Notes: a model not told the origin generated them from the sequence alone. DNA of 64,000 bases from Sphingobacterium bovisgrunnientis (GCF_009829085.1 NZ_WUQY01000004.1:1-64000); one strand, 5' to 3'; shown: positions 45,660 through 55,473, counted from the first letter of the stretch. Numbers and translations: made by a program.

Positions 45660-46919
45660 TTAATTTTGTTTTGAAGTTACCTGACTTTGGATTTTCCCAT
45701 CTATCAAAATAGTTTCGATATTATCACCAATTTGCACATCAGAAATGGATTGTACAGCCTTTCCATTTACCCGAGTAATCGAAAATCCTCTTTTCAACAA
45801 TTGTGAAGGATCTGCTATTTTGATCAGTCTTGCTATGTTTTCCAAACTGGCATTTTGCTCTTTCAGAAAATGTTGACTAAATAGCTGTAAACGTTGGGAT
45901 AGTATGTTAATATTATGCTTTTCTTGCTGTAACCTATTTTTACTAGACCATGAAAGAGCTTGCGCAAATTCTTGTAATTTGATTCTTTCTTGCGAAAATT
46001 TATTCTTCGACAAAAATATTAATTGTTCTTGCAACTGATCTAGCGGAAGAGAAAAATTATGAAATTTTTGAATCAAAAAATCTGCTAATTCACTTGGTGT
46101 AATAGCATTTTTGTAGGCTACCATCTCACTGACCGTTTCATTTGTAGAGTGTCCAATACCTGTTAATACGGGAATTGGAAATATGGCAATGGCTTTTGCC
46201 AAATGATAGTTGTTATAGGAAGAAAGACCAACTTCACCGCCCCCTCCACGTATTATGGCTACAGCGTCATAAGCATCTGTTCGCTCCGCGATGACCGCCA
46301 ATTGTTTGATAATCGAAGGAATAGATTTGTCACCTTGCAAAAGAGCGGGGTAGAGTGTAGTTTCAATTTTATAACCCCAAGGATTATTATTTATGATCTT
46401 GTAAAAATCAGAAAGCCCTTTACTCGTTTCTACAGAAATAATTGCCAATCTTTTGGGAATGATGGGGAAAGGAATTCTTTTATTTGCATCAAATAGGTCT
46501 TCTTGTTGCAACTTGAGGATACTTTCCTTCTTTTCACGTTCCAATTCACCTAAAACAAAAGTAGGATCGATATCCACGATTCGCAGACTCAATCCATGCA
46601 ATGGATCATACGAAATGCCGGCTTGAAATAGTATCGTAATGCCATCGCGAAGCGGTTCGTTAAGGAGTTTTATAAAGGAAGAATTTATTCTTTCAAAATC
46701 CGATTTCCACAGTATCGACCGAATTTCTGCTAGAATTTTGCCTTCTTTTTTTTCGACCAATTCTGGATAACAGTGACCTGAATGTTTGTAATGGTTGAGC
46801 TTATTCATTTCCGCCTTGATCCAATACAGACTTTTGTAGCGATCAGCAAGTGTCTTTTGGATACTTTTGGTCACTTCCAGTAGCGTAAAAATGGTCTTAT
46901 CGTTTACTTTTTCTGGCAT
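45660..46919 (-). CDS. xseA: Exodeoxyribonuclease VII large subunit
   Basis: A 419-residue enzyme. The N-terminal OB-fold (about 1-110, with YWIKAEMNKLNHYKHSGHCYPELVEK) is followed by the catalytic domain with the RGGGGEVGLSSYNNYHLAKAI and TGIGHSTNETVSEMVAYKNAITPSELADF motifs and a coiled-coil C-terminus. Complete. It degrades single-stranded DNA to short oligonucleotides and works in repair. Confidence 0.95.
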   Translation of the reverse strand: MPEKVNDKTIFTLLEVTKSIQKTLADRYKSLYWIKAEMNKLNHYKHSGHCYPELVEKKEGKILAEIRSILWKSDFERINSSFIKLLNEPLRDGITILFQAGISYDPLHGLSLRIVDIDPTFVLGELEREKKESILKLQQEDLFDANKRIPFPIIPKRLAIISVETSKGLSDFYKIINNNPWGYKIETTLYPALLQGDKSIPSIIKQLAVIAERTDAYDAVAIIRGGGGEVGLSSYNNYHLAKAIAIFPIPVLTGIGHSTNETVSEMVAYKNAITPSELADFLIQKFHNFSLPLDQLQEQLIFLSKNKFSQERIKLQEFAQALSWSSKNRLQQEKHNINILSQRLQLFSQHFLKEQNASLENIARLIKIADPSQLLKRGFSITRVNGKAVQSISDVQIGDNIETILIDGKIQSQVTSKQN

Positions 46920-47034
46920 AATTCAAATATAAGTTAATTAAAATATCGGATAAAACGAAATGATTATGTTACTATTTATTGTTGCGGTTTTGTGCGTTTT
47001 ATTAGTACATTTACACTAGAAACCGTGCTACAAT

Positions 47035-48771
47035 ATGAAAATTCAATTCAAGTTACCAAGCCTATTTTTGTGTATATTATTTTTGTCTACAGCTGTTTCA
47101 GCGCAGTACAAACAGACCATTACAAATAAAACTCAACTACTATTTAATAAAAATAAGACTATTCCTCTTGGTCGACTTGATCATCTGAAAATAGCTGTAG
47201 CTGTTTCATCCGAGGGAAAATACAATGCATTTATTGAACAAGTTGAGCGGTACGCAGATGTATCGGTGATTGACTTGAATCAATTGAATGAACAAGGAAA
47301 ACTTTTCAATACTATCATTGTGGCTGCTACGGCATCTGATTTGGGAGTGACAAATGCGGCATTATTTAATCAGGCTGTCTCAAATAACAAAAATATTGTT
47401 TTGTGTAAATTCTTAGACACGGATTTGAGTCGTGTGCAAAGCAATTCTCAGTTTGGTGGGAAAGTGACAGAATTAGTTTCACCTGAATTTTCTACACAAG
47501 CGCAGCGTAATATTGCGATGAGCATTTTCGGCGGATTGGCAATTACGGAAGGAAATACAAAATTAAAAACTACACAAACACGTTTACAGTATTCTGATGG
47601 TGTAGAGTCCGGTTTGAACTTGCCAAAAATGACGCAAAAGATTGATGCTATTGCGGCAGAAGCTATACGCGAACAAGCAACGCCTGGTTTGGTGGTGATG
47701 GCAATTAAAAATGGACAGGTTATTTTTGAAAAAGCGTATGGGAATCATACCTATGAAGCAAAACAAAAAACGAGCATAAAGGATATTTTTGACTTAGCAT
47801 CCATTAGTAAAATTGCGGGCACGACGCCAGTGATTATGAAGTTGCAAGAGACTAATGCTATTCACTTGGATAGTACAATGGGATCTTATCTATGGAATGT
47901 ACGTTCTACGAATAAAAAAGATATTAAGCTAAGGACAGTTTTATTGCACGAAGCTGGTTTCACGCCGTTTATTCCATTTTACAGAAATTTAAAAACTGGT
48001 GATGTGCAAAGTTTTCCCTCTGCTACGCATCAAGTCCAGCTAGCCGATAATTCTTATTTGAAAAACAACTATTATGAGGAAGTAATGTGGCCAGAGATGA
48101 TGAAGTCTGCTGTCAAGCCATCAGGTAATTATGTGTATTCGGATATCAGTATGTATGTCATGAAAGAAGTTGCCGAACATATTACGAGTATTCCGATGGA
48201 CGAATACGTTCAACAAATATTGTATAGACCAATAGGCATGAAGACAGCAGGTTATAATCCACGAAAGCGTTTTGATAAATCGCAAATCGTACCAACAGAG
48301 CACGATACTTCCTTCCGCAAAGTATTATTGGAAGGTTTTGTACATGATCAAGGTGCTGCGATGGCAGGCGGTGTAGCTGGACATGCAGGCTTATTTGCTT
48401 CCGCAAATGATTTGGCAATTTATGGACAGTTGCTTTTGAATCGTGGTGAATATGGAGGAACACGTTATTTTAAAGAAAATACTGTGGATTTATTTACTTC
48501 CAATCAATCTAAGACTAGTCGTCGCGGTCTAGGTTTTGACCGTTTTGATCCTGATCCGAAAAAGGAATACCCTTCAAAATTAGCAAATCAATCGGTTTAT
48601 GGCCACACAGGGTATACTGGTACGTGTATTTGGATTGATCCAAAACATCAGTTGATATATGTTTTCTTATCGAATCGAGTGCATCCGCAAGTGTCAACAA
48701 AATTGTTGAATTTGAATATTCGCAGTCGCATTCAAGATGCGATTTATGAAACTATTAATGAAGCGAAATAA
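47035..48771 (+). CDS. Beta-lactamase-family serine hydrolase with N-terminal GH3-C-like domain
   Basis: A 578-residue exported protein. Signal peptide is about 1-24 (VSAQ). Residues ~30-180 resemble the C-terminal domain of GH3 glycosidases (LLFNKNKTIPLGRLDHLKIAV is the typical entry). The serine-hydrolase domain (about 200-575) has SISK (256-259, the S-x-x-K motif), YSD (368-370) and HTG near 528 in place of KTG. Longer Bacteroidota proteins fuse a complete NagZ-like GH3 to this hydrolase; here the GH3 catalytic domain is absent. Likely acts on cell-wall peptides or esters. It overlaps the dipeptidase gene by one base. Confidence 0.85.
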   Translation: MKIQFKLPSLFLCILFLSTAVSAQYKQTITNKTQLLFNKNKTIPLGRLDHLKIAVAVSSEGKYNAFIEQVERYADVSVIDLNQLNEQGKLFNTIIVAATASDLGVTNAALFNQAVSNNKNIVLCKFLDTDLSRVQSNSQFGGKVTELVSPEFSTQAQRNIAMSIFGGLAITEGNTKLKTTQTRLQYSDGVESGLNLPKMTQKIDAIAAEAIREQATPGLVVMAIKNGQVIFEKAYGNHTYEAKQKTSIKDIFDLASISKIAGTTPVIMKLQETNAIHLDSTMGSYLWNVRSTNKKDIKLRTVLLHEAGFTPFIPFYRNLKTGDVQSFPSATHQVQLADNSYLKNNYYEEVMWPEMMKSAVKPSGNYVYSDISMYVMKEVAEHITSIPMDEYVQQILYRPIGMKTAGYNPRKRFDKSQIVPTEHDTSFRKVLLEGFVHDQGAAMAGGVAGHAGLFASANDLAIYGQLLLNRGEYGGTRYFKENTVDLFTSNQSKTSRRGLGFDRFDPDPKKEYPSKLANQSVYGHTGYTGTCIWIDPKHQLIYVFLSNRVHPQVSTKLLNLNIRSRIQDAIYETINEAK

Positions 48772-49931
48772 TGAAAAAGACGCTTATTCTTAATTTTTTG
48801 GCAATGTGTTCTTTTGTCTATATAGCAAAAGCACAAGAAGACTATAAAAAAATACACAAGGATCTTTTGGTAGTTGATGGGCACAATGATGTAATTATTT
48901 CCAGTATTTTGGAAGGTCATGATATTTCGAACGGCTTGACAACGGGTCATACGGATATACCTCGGTTGATTGAAGGAGGCGTCGATGTTCAAGTATTTGC
49001 GGTTTGGTCTGACGACAAAAAATGGAAGAAAAATGCTTTTAAGCATGCTAATGATCAGATTGATGCATTAGAAAAAGTTATTAAGAAAAATAAGGACAAG
49101 ATTGCTATAGCCAAAAATGTAGATCAAATTTATCGTCTGCAAAAGCAAGGGAAAATTGCTGCTGTAATTGGCATCGAGGGTGGCAATATGATCGAAGAGA
49201 GTATTCCAAATTTGGTGAAATTGCACAAGCGCGGCGCAAAATATTTGACTTTGACTTGGAACTATAATCTGTCTTGGGCAACAGCCGCTTCTGTAGAAGA
49301 TAGTAAGCCTGCTGCAGAACAAATGGGTCTATCCGACCAAGGAAAAGCGATTATCCGCAAAATGAATGAACTCGGTATGCTCGTGGATTTGTCGCATGCG
49401 AGCAAAAAGACATTTTACGATGTATTGGAAGTTTCTACAAAGCCTGTATTAGTATCACATAGTAATGCAGCTGCTTTGACTCCGCATTCCAGAAATTTAG
49501 ATGATGCGCAATTGGCTGCACTTAAGAAAAATGGGGGAGTCATTGGTGTCAATTTTTATTCTGGATTCTTAGACACCGCTTTTGAATCTCGCATTCACGA
49601 ACTATACGACAACCATTTTGGTAAGCCGACAGAAATACTTTCTGCTTCTAGAAAATACCATAAGCTTCCAAAGGAATTGAAATTCCAAGCGGATGTGAAA
49701 TTAGACTTATTGCTACATCATATTGATTATTTGGTTAGTAAAGTAGGAATAGATCACGTGGCAATTGGTTCGGATTATGATGGGATAGAGTCTACTCCCC
49801 AGTATTTGGAAGATGTTTCAAAGTTTCCGATTTTGACTAAGTCTTTGTTAGAAAGAGGTTATAAAAAGGAGGACATTGCGAAGATAATGGGGCTTAATTT
49901 TCTTCGTATAATGAAAGAAAATGAAAAATAA
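48771..49931 (+). CDS. Membrane dipeptidase (peptidase M19)
   Basis: A 386-residue exported zinc dipeptidase. Signal peptide is about 1-22 (IAKAQ). Metal and active-site residues are His38 and Asp40 (DGHNDV), Glu136 (IGIEGGN), His209 (DLSHAS), His230 (LVSHSN) and the GSDYDG motif. All are present, so it should be active. Substrates of the family are L- or D-containing dipeptides. Its one-base overlap with the serine hydrolase suggests the two cooperate, for example on peptidoglycan peptides. Confidence 0.94.
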   Translation: MKKTLILNFLAMCSFVYIAKAQEDYKKIHKDLLVVDGHNDVIISSILEGHDISNGLTTGHTDIPRLIEGGVDVQVFAVWSDDKKWKKNAFKHANDQIDALEKVIKKNKDKIAIAKNVDQIYRLQKQGKIAAVIGIEGGNMIEESIPNLVKLHKRGAKYLTLTWNYNLSWATAASVEDSKPAAEQMGLSDQGKAIIRKMNELGMLVDLSHASKKTFYDVLEVSTKPVLVSHSNAAALTPHSRNLDDAQLAALKKNGGVIGVNFYSGFLDTAFESRIHELYDNHFGKPTEILSASRKYHKLPKELKFQADVKLDLLLHHIDYLVSKVGIDHVAIGSDYDGIESTPQYLEDVSKFPILTKSLLERGYKKEDIAKIMGLNFLRIMKENEK

Positions 49932-49994
49932 TTGAGTTACTCTGTGAGTAATGTGTTATCTTTTAGTCAATTATAAACTTTATACTTTTGACTA

Positions 49995-51482
49995 ATGAAT
50001 AACAAACGATTGTTTTTTGTCTTATTCCTTTTTACGACATTTTTATCCTGTTCTAAATCTGTTACCAATGATGATACTCCCGTCGTGGAGGAAGAAGTAA
50101 TCGAAATTTCTGAATTTTATTTTGCCAAAGAGAAAAATCCGACCTTAACTGCGGATTTTATGCTGGAAGAAGCTAACGGTGTGTACTCAGGAGAATTGCC
50201 TAAGTATCATTCCAAAAATCTAATTCCTACTTTCAAAACCAATGCGATTAAGGTATTGGTTAATAATTTAGCGCAAGAAAGTGGAACAACAGTCCGAGAT
50301 TTTTCTCAACCTGTAACCTACAGTTTTGTGGGGGCTAAAGGGACTAAAAAAGATGTAACGATCCGCGTTAATTGGACTAGTTTCGAAATACCCCAATTTA
50401 ATATCTCTATTGATGGAGGCGAAGAGGTTGTCGAGAAAGAGAAATATTTAAAAGCTACTTTGCGTATTGATGGCAAGACTTTCTACCCAAATTTTGAGGC
50501 TTCGACAGAGATTCGTGGAAGAGGAAATTCTACATGGGGACAACCTAAAAAGCCTTACCGTCTTCGACTAACGACAAAAGCATCCATCTTAGGATTGCCT
50601 GAAGCGAGAAATTGGGTACTATTGGCCAATTTCTTAGACCCTAGCCTCATGTGTAATGCTGTAGCTATGCGTATAGGTCGTGATTTACAAGTTCCTTTTA
50701 CCAATGATATTATTCCTGTTGATGTTTCTATAAATGGTACTTATCGTGGCAGTTATGTGTTGACACAACATCTAGAAGTAGCAAGCAATCGTATTAATAT
50801 CACAGATGATGGATATCTATTTGAATTGGATGATTATTTTGATGAGGAATTTCAGTTCAGAAGTGCGAATTACCATCTTCCAGTAATGATTAAGTCTCCG
50901 GAGTTAGAAGAGCAAGATGAAATAGCTCCTATCAAAGCTGATTTTGAACAATTGGAGGATTTGATATACGCCTCCAACTTTCCAAACAATGGATATCGAG
51001 ATAAATTGGATATCGATGTATTTGCACGTTATCTTATGGTCTATATCTTGACGGGAAATGAAGAGTTAAATCATCCGAAAAGTACCTATATGCACAAGGT
51101 TCCAACGGGTAAATTTAGTTTTGGACCAATTTGGGATTTTGATTGGGCGTATGGTTTTGAAGGCTCTGGAAATCATTTTAGTAATCCAGGAAGAGATTTC
51201 TTCTGGACTGGTAATAAGTCTGGCACACGTTTCTTTCAAAGATTACTTTCGGATACTGAAGTAAAAAAAGCTTTCAAAACGCACTGGGAAAGTTATAAAG
51301 CAAACCATTTTAATAATCTAATTCGTTTTGTGGATGAATATTCTAATATCATTAAAGAGTCTAAAGCTAGAGATGAAGTGATTTGGAAGAAAGGAAAGAA
51401 CTTCGACCTAGAGGTAGTCAAGTTGAAAAGCTACTTAAATGATAGGAAAACTTATATTGACAATATGGTCAGGGGATATTAA
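49995..51482 (+). CDS. CotH kinase family lipoprotein
   Basis: A 495-residue lipoprotein (lipobox FLSC, Cys19). It has an N-terminal beta domain (about 37-130) and then a CotH kinase-like domain: TEIRGRGNSTWGQPKKPYRLRL near 171, RNWVLLANFLDPSLMCN near 205, and the active-site-type DFDWAYG at 381-387. CotH of Bacillus phosphorylates spore coat proteins; Bacteroidota homologues are surface or exported and mostly uncharacterised, some linked to carbohydrate-active loci. All motif residues that I can identify are present. It follows the dipeptidase after 63 bp and ends before a terminator. Confidence 0.85.
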   Translation: MNNKRLFFVLFLFTTFLSCSKSVTNDDTPVVEEEVIEISEFYFAKEKNPTLTADFMLEEANGVYSGELPKYHSKNLIPTFKTNAIKVLVNNLAQESGTTVRDFSQPVTYSFVGAKGTKKDVTIRVNWTSFEIPQFNISIDGGEEVVEKEKYLKATLRIDGKTFYPNFEASTEIRGRGNSTWGQPKKPYRLRLTTKASILGLPEARNWVLLANFLDPSLMCNAVAMRIGRDLQVPFTNDIIPVDVSINGTYRGSYVLTQHLEVASNRINITDDGYLFELDDYFDEEFQFRSANYHLPVMIKSPELEEQDEIAPIKADFEQLEDLIYASNFPNNGYRDKLDIDVFARYLMVYILTGNEELNHPKSTYMHKVPTGKFSFGPIWDFDWAYGFEGSGNHFSNPGRDFFWTGNKSGTRFFQRLLSDTEVKKAFKTHWESYKANHFNNLIRFVDEYSNIIKESKARDEVIWKKGKNFDLEVVKLKSYLNDRKTYIDNMVRGY

Positions 51483-51496
51483 ACTTTGTAAACAAT

Positions 51497-51523
51497 AAAA
51501 CCTCGACAATTTGTCGAGGTTTT
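51497..51523. terminator. Terminator between the cotH-like gene and the DUF4374 gene
   Basis: AAAACCTCGACAA (51497-51509) and TTGTCGAGGTTTT (51511-51523) form a 13-bp stem with T runs on both strands, shared by the two convergent genes. Confidence 0.88.
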
Positions 51524-51543
51524 TCATTTAGGGTTTTAATTTT

Positions 51544-52956
51544 TTAATAAGCGCCTAAGTAGAAGCTGCCTGATTGGTTTTTCAATTTAGCTCCTTTGGT
51601 AATAGCTTTTGTTTTGTAGTTGATTATATAAAGGTTACCGTCTAATCCATTAGGAGTCAATGGTACGTATACATTATCACCATGTACACCAATGTTTTGA
51701 AATTGTCCAAATGTACCTACCATTGCAGTTACACCTGTAGCAGTGTTTGCAGAGCGACCGCTTAATCCAATGTTGCTTTCTTGTTCGGTAGTCAATTTGG
51801 TTGCTGTTTTTGCTTTCAAATCAACTAATGCTAAGTATCCACCATCTGTACCTGTTACGGTATATAATACTAGGCCAATATCCTCTTTGATTAGTCTCCA
51901 AGCTCTGATCGCAATATTAGCTGATGAGTTTAGTGCTGTTTTTAAATCAAAATTATACGAATCGTCATAGGTATTTGTGCTCCCTGAAATTTTCAAAATT
52001 TGAGAACCTCCAGTTGCAGTTGCTTGGTAAATATCACCATTAGACCCTAACCATTGCGTCATCGTGCGATACGAGTGATTGTTAGTTTTACTTACTCCAG
52101 AATATATTAATTTTGGATTGGCTAGGCTCGGGTAATCAACAACCAAAGTTGCTGTACCTAATTCTCTACCAGGGTTAGTTGTAGCCCACACTTGATTACC
52201 ATCATTGTTTACTGTTGATGTTTTAGTTGCGTCAACTCTTGTCAAATTACAACCAATAAAAACTTTGTTCTTAGCAGCATTTAAGATGGGTACGTCAATA
52301 CGTCCAATTTGATAGCCCGCTTTTGTCTGCGCTTCTGTGAATGGAATAGTAAATTCTGTCTGACGTAAGATAGTAGGGTTATCTAAGTCTAAAGCTAAAA
52401 TTTTTGCTGTACTTTTCACATCAACAAAGTTAGCTCCTGCACCTTCTGCAGTTCCTTGTACCTTTGCGGATGCATATACACCAACACCAATACCGTTCGC
52501 AGCAATTACCCATCTAGGCGCGTTACCAAGGATAGGTTCTGTGTTTACCTCCTCACGGGTATCAATAAAGTTTTTACCTCCTTGTACGTGGTACTTGTTG
52601 AAGATACCACCATCATCACCAGTATACTGAATATTATATAAAAAGTTTCCATTAGGAGAACCTTGGACACGTGCGGTACGTTGTGAGCGCAATGTATAAC
52701 CATCTGCGAAAACATTTGCTTCAAAATTTGGATTTTCGGCTTCAGCTAGGGAAATCGCTAAAGCTCTTGTTCCACCATTACCCGCTTCACCTTCGGCATC
52801 AGGAAATGCGCCTGTCAGTGTTATAAATTGTCTTGTTCCAAGATCTGGTCCAGTCAAAAAATTAGGTCCTTCGTCGTTTGTTTTCTCACAGCTTGATAAT
52901 GTTCCTATAGCTATAGCGCTACTGAAAACTAGAGATTTGAATATATTATTTCTCAT
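51544..52956 (-). CDS. DUF4374 lipoprotein, XusB-like siderophore-binding protein
   Basis: A 470-residue lipoprotein (Cys23 after LSS) with a long beta-propeller-like DUF4374 domain. Repeating strand motifs such as RWVIAANGIGVGVYASAKV and TQWLGSNGDIYQATATGG are seen. The characterised DUF4374 member is XusB of Bacteroides thetaiotaomicron, a surface lipoprotein that binds enterobactin-type siderophores and passes them to the TonB receptor XusA. Here it follows a TonB receptor by 7 bp, matching the xusAB order. XusC (PepSY reductase) is missing from this locus. No heme motif is seen. Confidence 0.85.
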   Translation of the reverse strand: MRNNIFKSLVFSSAIAIGTLSSCEKTNDEGPNFLTGPDLGTRQFITLTGAFPDAEGEAGNGGTRALAISLAEAENPNFEANVFADGYTLRSQRTARVQGSPNGNFLYNIQYTGDDGGIFNKYHVQGGKNFIDTREEVNTEPILGNAPRWVIAANGIGVGVYASAKVQGTAEGAGANFVDVKSTAKILALDLDNPTILRQTEFTIPFTEAQTKAGYQIGRIDVPILNAAKNKVFIGCNLTRVDATKTSTVNNDGNQVWATTNPGRELGTATLVVDYPSLANPKLIYSGVSKTNNHSYRTMTQWLGSNGDIYQATATGGSQILKISGSTNTYDDSYNFDLKTALNSSANIAIRAWRLIKEDIGLVLYTVTGTDGGYLALVDLKAKTATKLTTEQESNIGLSGRSANTATGVTAMVGTFGQFQNIGVHGDNVYVPLTPNGLDGNLYIINYKTKAITKGAKLKNQSGSFYLGAY

Positions 52957-52963
52957 ATTTATA

Positions 52964-55441
52964 TTATTTAAAATTATTTATAGTATAGTTTAATTTTACG
53001 TAAAATGCTCTTCCTGGCTTTTGAACACCAAAGTTGTCGTATACTTCAGAATTAAAAATGTTTTTGCTATCCAAACTCAAGACAATATTTGATTTTGGTA
53101 ACCTGTAATTTATACCAATATCATGTGTAAACTGTGTAGGTGTCGTAAACCAATCTGAATCAAACCATATTGTTTTGAATGGAGCGACATATCCCATATT
53201 GTAATACACATTTACAACGGACTTTTTTTGTATTAGATTGTTAATGCGGTATTGTACGTTTGCATTCATTGTGAAGAATGGCTCATTGGGTACTTGTAGA
53301 TTATAAAGCGCATGTGGATTACCCCAATCATCATTTTTTACTTTGAATAATGAATTGAACTTCGATAAGTTAAAAACGGCATTTAATTTATTATTGTATA
53401 TATAATTTAGTTCTGCTTCAAATCCAATTGCCTGCGTTTTTTCTAAATTCACGAATTGGGTAACTTGAATATCTTCTATTTGATTTTCACGTCCTGGTAA
53501 TACCTCATCTGTTCTTGTTTGTTGTATGATTTTATCGTAACCATTTCTCCAAAAGAAGTTTCCATAGATGGATAATTTGTGTTTTTCCCAGTTAGATAAA
53601 GCATATCGAGTCCCCAAATTGTAATTAATTGCTAACTCAGGTAAGATGTTTTCATTTGGCAATAAGTTTTCTTCTGGTGAACCATATATATGACGTTCCG
53701 TAGGCATGATAAATGATTTTTCTGCTGAAACAATCAAAAAAGCATTTTTAATTGCTTCATATGAAGCTGTTCCGCCAAAACCGCTATTATCACGTGTCGT
53801 CTTTTTATTTGTGTAAATCATTTCACCATTCGTCTCGCTTACTGGAATGTTTTGAACCGTATTATATATGCCATATTTACCAAAGAAATTGGTTCTTAAT
53901 CTTCCGTTAAATGTTTCGGCTTCATAATTTACAGCGAAAATATTGTTGTTTACATCGTTTTGGGTAATCCATTTACTCCGCTCTGGTATTAATAAATCCT
54001 TGTCATCACGAGTAGTCGATTCGTATTTGTGGTTAAGTGACAGACGATGTCCTGAAAATAGGGTATATGCAAGATTCGATCGTATGTTGGTGATTGTACG
54101 GTCAATATCTGAAATTACAGCTTCACCTTGTTGACCTCGACCTATTTCATGTGGATAGGGAAGAACTTCACCCTGACTATTAGGGGGAGCAAGCATCAAT
54201 TCTAATTCATAGGAATTACTGCCTTCACGAGCCCAGTTATACTTTTGGCTAACAGTATCTTGTAAATAGGTATTTCTATAACTTCTTGCAGCATTTACAT
54301 TCAACGATAAACCCTCAACGAAAAGATTCCTTTTATTATAATTTAAATTCAGTACGTGCGCTTGATATTCATTAAAGCGTCCTTTGTAAGCACGAGTCAT
54401 TGTAAGTCCATGCGGTATATCTTTGTAAGAGTCCGAAATATTGTAACCTACAAAGAATTGATCTGCCCATTTTACATCTGTAAATCCAAATTCAAAGCGT
54501 CCACCTATTGTTTCAAATTTGTCATTTGGTCTGCGGGTTTTATTATATCTGATGGTATTTCCTCCTGAAGTGGTGTATTTGGAGAATTTACCCCACATCT
54601 CATAGTTATTGTCCGAATGGCTGTAAAATCCCGATACACGAGTTGTAAATCCAGATTTTTGGTTACGATACATTCCTGATACATCAGCGCGATAAGTGTT
54701 GAATGAGCCATAAGAAACCGCAGCTGTAATGTTGTTGGCAGAAGCGTCTTTTCTCATCACCACATTTATTGCTCCTCCGATATAGTTACCCGATAGATGT
54801 GATGGCAACACGCCCTTGTATACTTCAATACGCTCAATCATCGCTGGAGGAATATTGTTAAGATTGAATGAAGAACCATAGGTTGATATCTCCAAACCAT
54901 CTAAAAATATACCTATTGTGCTACCGGACATACCATTTAAATTGTATTCAATCGGAGATCCTTCACCTCCATTTTGACGAACACGCACACCTACAGCACG
55001 GTCCAACAATTCGTTTGTCGTTAAATTTCTCAATGAAGCTTCTTTGGTTTCGATTACAGAGACGGCAAAACCCGATGTTTCAATTTCTTTTTTAGCGGTT
55101 TTGCGTTCGATGCGAACTTCATCGATTGAAAATCCTCCTTTTTCGTCGATATGAATATGTAGATCGGGATAATTTTTATTAACATTTAACTGCAATACTT
55201 TGCTCTCAATTTCTATGGATGAAATCAACACATTATATTTTCCGGCAGGCACATTTTTGAATTCATAAAGACCGTTTTCGTCCGTAATTGCAGTAAAGTT
55301 TGTTCCATCTAATTTTATAGTTACATGTGAAACAACTTCTCCATTTTCTTTGTGCACTTTGCCTTTTACAGAAAAAGTTTGTTGCGCAAATGCGGTTATA
55401 TGAATTAAAGTAAAAACGATTAACAGATAAAAGATTTTCAT
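52964..55441 (-). CDS. TonB-dependent receptor, XusA-like
   Basis: An 825-residue outer-membrane receptor: signal peptide (about 1-19, TAFAQ), carboxypeptidase-regulatory-like domain (about 22-100), plug (from about 118, ASLRNLTTNELLDRAVGVRVR, with MSGSTIGIFLDGLEI) and a barrel. The pairing with a DUF4374 lipoprotein points to xenosiderophore uptake, as for XusA. The upstream region, shared with the divergent araC gene, carries two 17-bp dyads and a good -7 element, so it is likely iron- and AraC-controlled. Confidence 0.92.
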   Translation of the reverse strand: MKIFYLLIVFTLIHITAFAQQTFSVKGKVHKENGEVVSHVTIKLDGTNFTAITDENGLYEFKNVPAGKYNVLISSIEIESKVLQLNVNKNYPDLHIHIDEKGGFSIDEVRIERKTAKKEIETSGFAVSVIETKEASLRNLTTNELLDRAVGVRVRQNGGEGSPIEYNLNGMSGSTIGIFLDGLEISTYGSSFNLNNIPPAMIERIEVYKGVLPSHLSGNYIGGAINVVMRKDASANNITAAVSYGSFNTYRADVSGMYRNQKSGFTTRVSGFYSHSDNNYEMWGKFSKYTTSGGNTIRYNKTRRPNDKFETIGGRFEFGFTDVKWADQFFVGYNISDSYKDIPHGLTMTRAYKGRFNEYQAHVLNLNYNKRNLFVEGLSLNVNAARSYRNTYLQDTVSQKYNWAREGSNSYELELMLAPPNSQGEVLPYPHEIGRGQQGEAVISDIDRTITNIRSNLAYTLFSGHRLSLNHKYESTTRDDKDLLIPERSKWITQNDVNNNIFAVNYEAETFNGRLRTNFFGKYGIYNTVQNIPVSETNGEMIYTNKKTTRDNSGFGGTASYEAIKNAFLIVSAEKSFIMPTERHIYGSPEENLLPNENILPELAINYNLGTRYALSNWEKHKLSIYGNFFWRNGYDKIIQQTRTDEVLPGRENQIEDIQVTQFVNLEKTQAIGFEAELNYIYNNKLNAVFNLSKFNSLFKVKNDDWGNPHALYNLQVPNEPFFTMNANVQYRINNLIQKKSVVNVYYNMGYVAPFKTIWFDSDWFTTPTQFTHDIGINYRLPKSNIVLSLDSKNIFNSEVYDNFGVQKPGRAFYVKLNYTINNFK

Positions 55442-55445
55442 TTAT

Positions 55446-55453
55446 TCGGATTA
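55446..55453. promoter_or_regulatory. Single TCGGATTA half-site upstream of the XusA-like gene
   Basis: This is the reverse complement of TAATCCGA, the core of the direct repeat at 59083-59112. It is a single copy with no clear partner 20 bp away, lying just before the divergent araC promoter. Weak by itself. Confidence 0.3.
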
Positions 55454-55459
55454 ATATAT

Positions 55460-55467
55460 TAATTTTG
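55460..55467 (+). promoter_or_regulatory. -7 element of the araC promoter
   Basis: TAATTTTG matches TAnnTTTG, 65 bases before the araC start. The first 17-bp dyad begins 6 bases after it, at the expected transcription start. No -33 consensus is clear. Confidence 0.45.
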
Positions 55468-55473
55468 ATATTC

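Noticed and set aside
49963-49995. Inverted repeat TTAGTCAA/TTGACTAA upstream of the CotH-like gene as an operator.
   Set aside because: The arms are 17 bases apart, one runs into the start codon, and the core does not match the receptor dyads; too weak to call.
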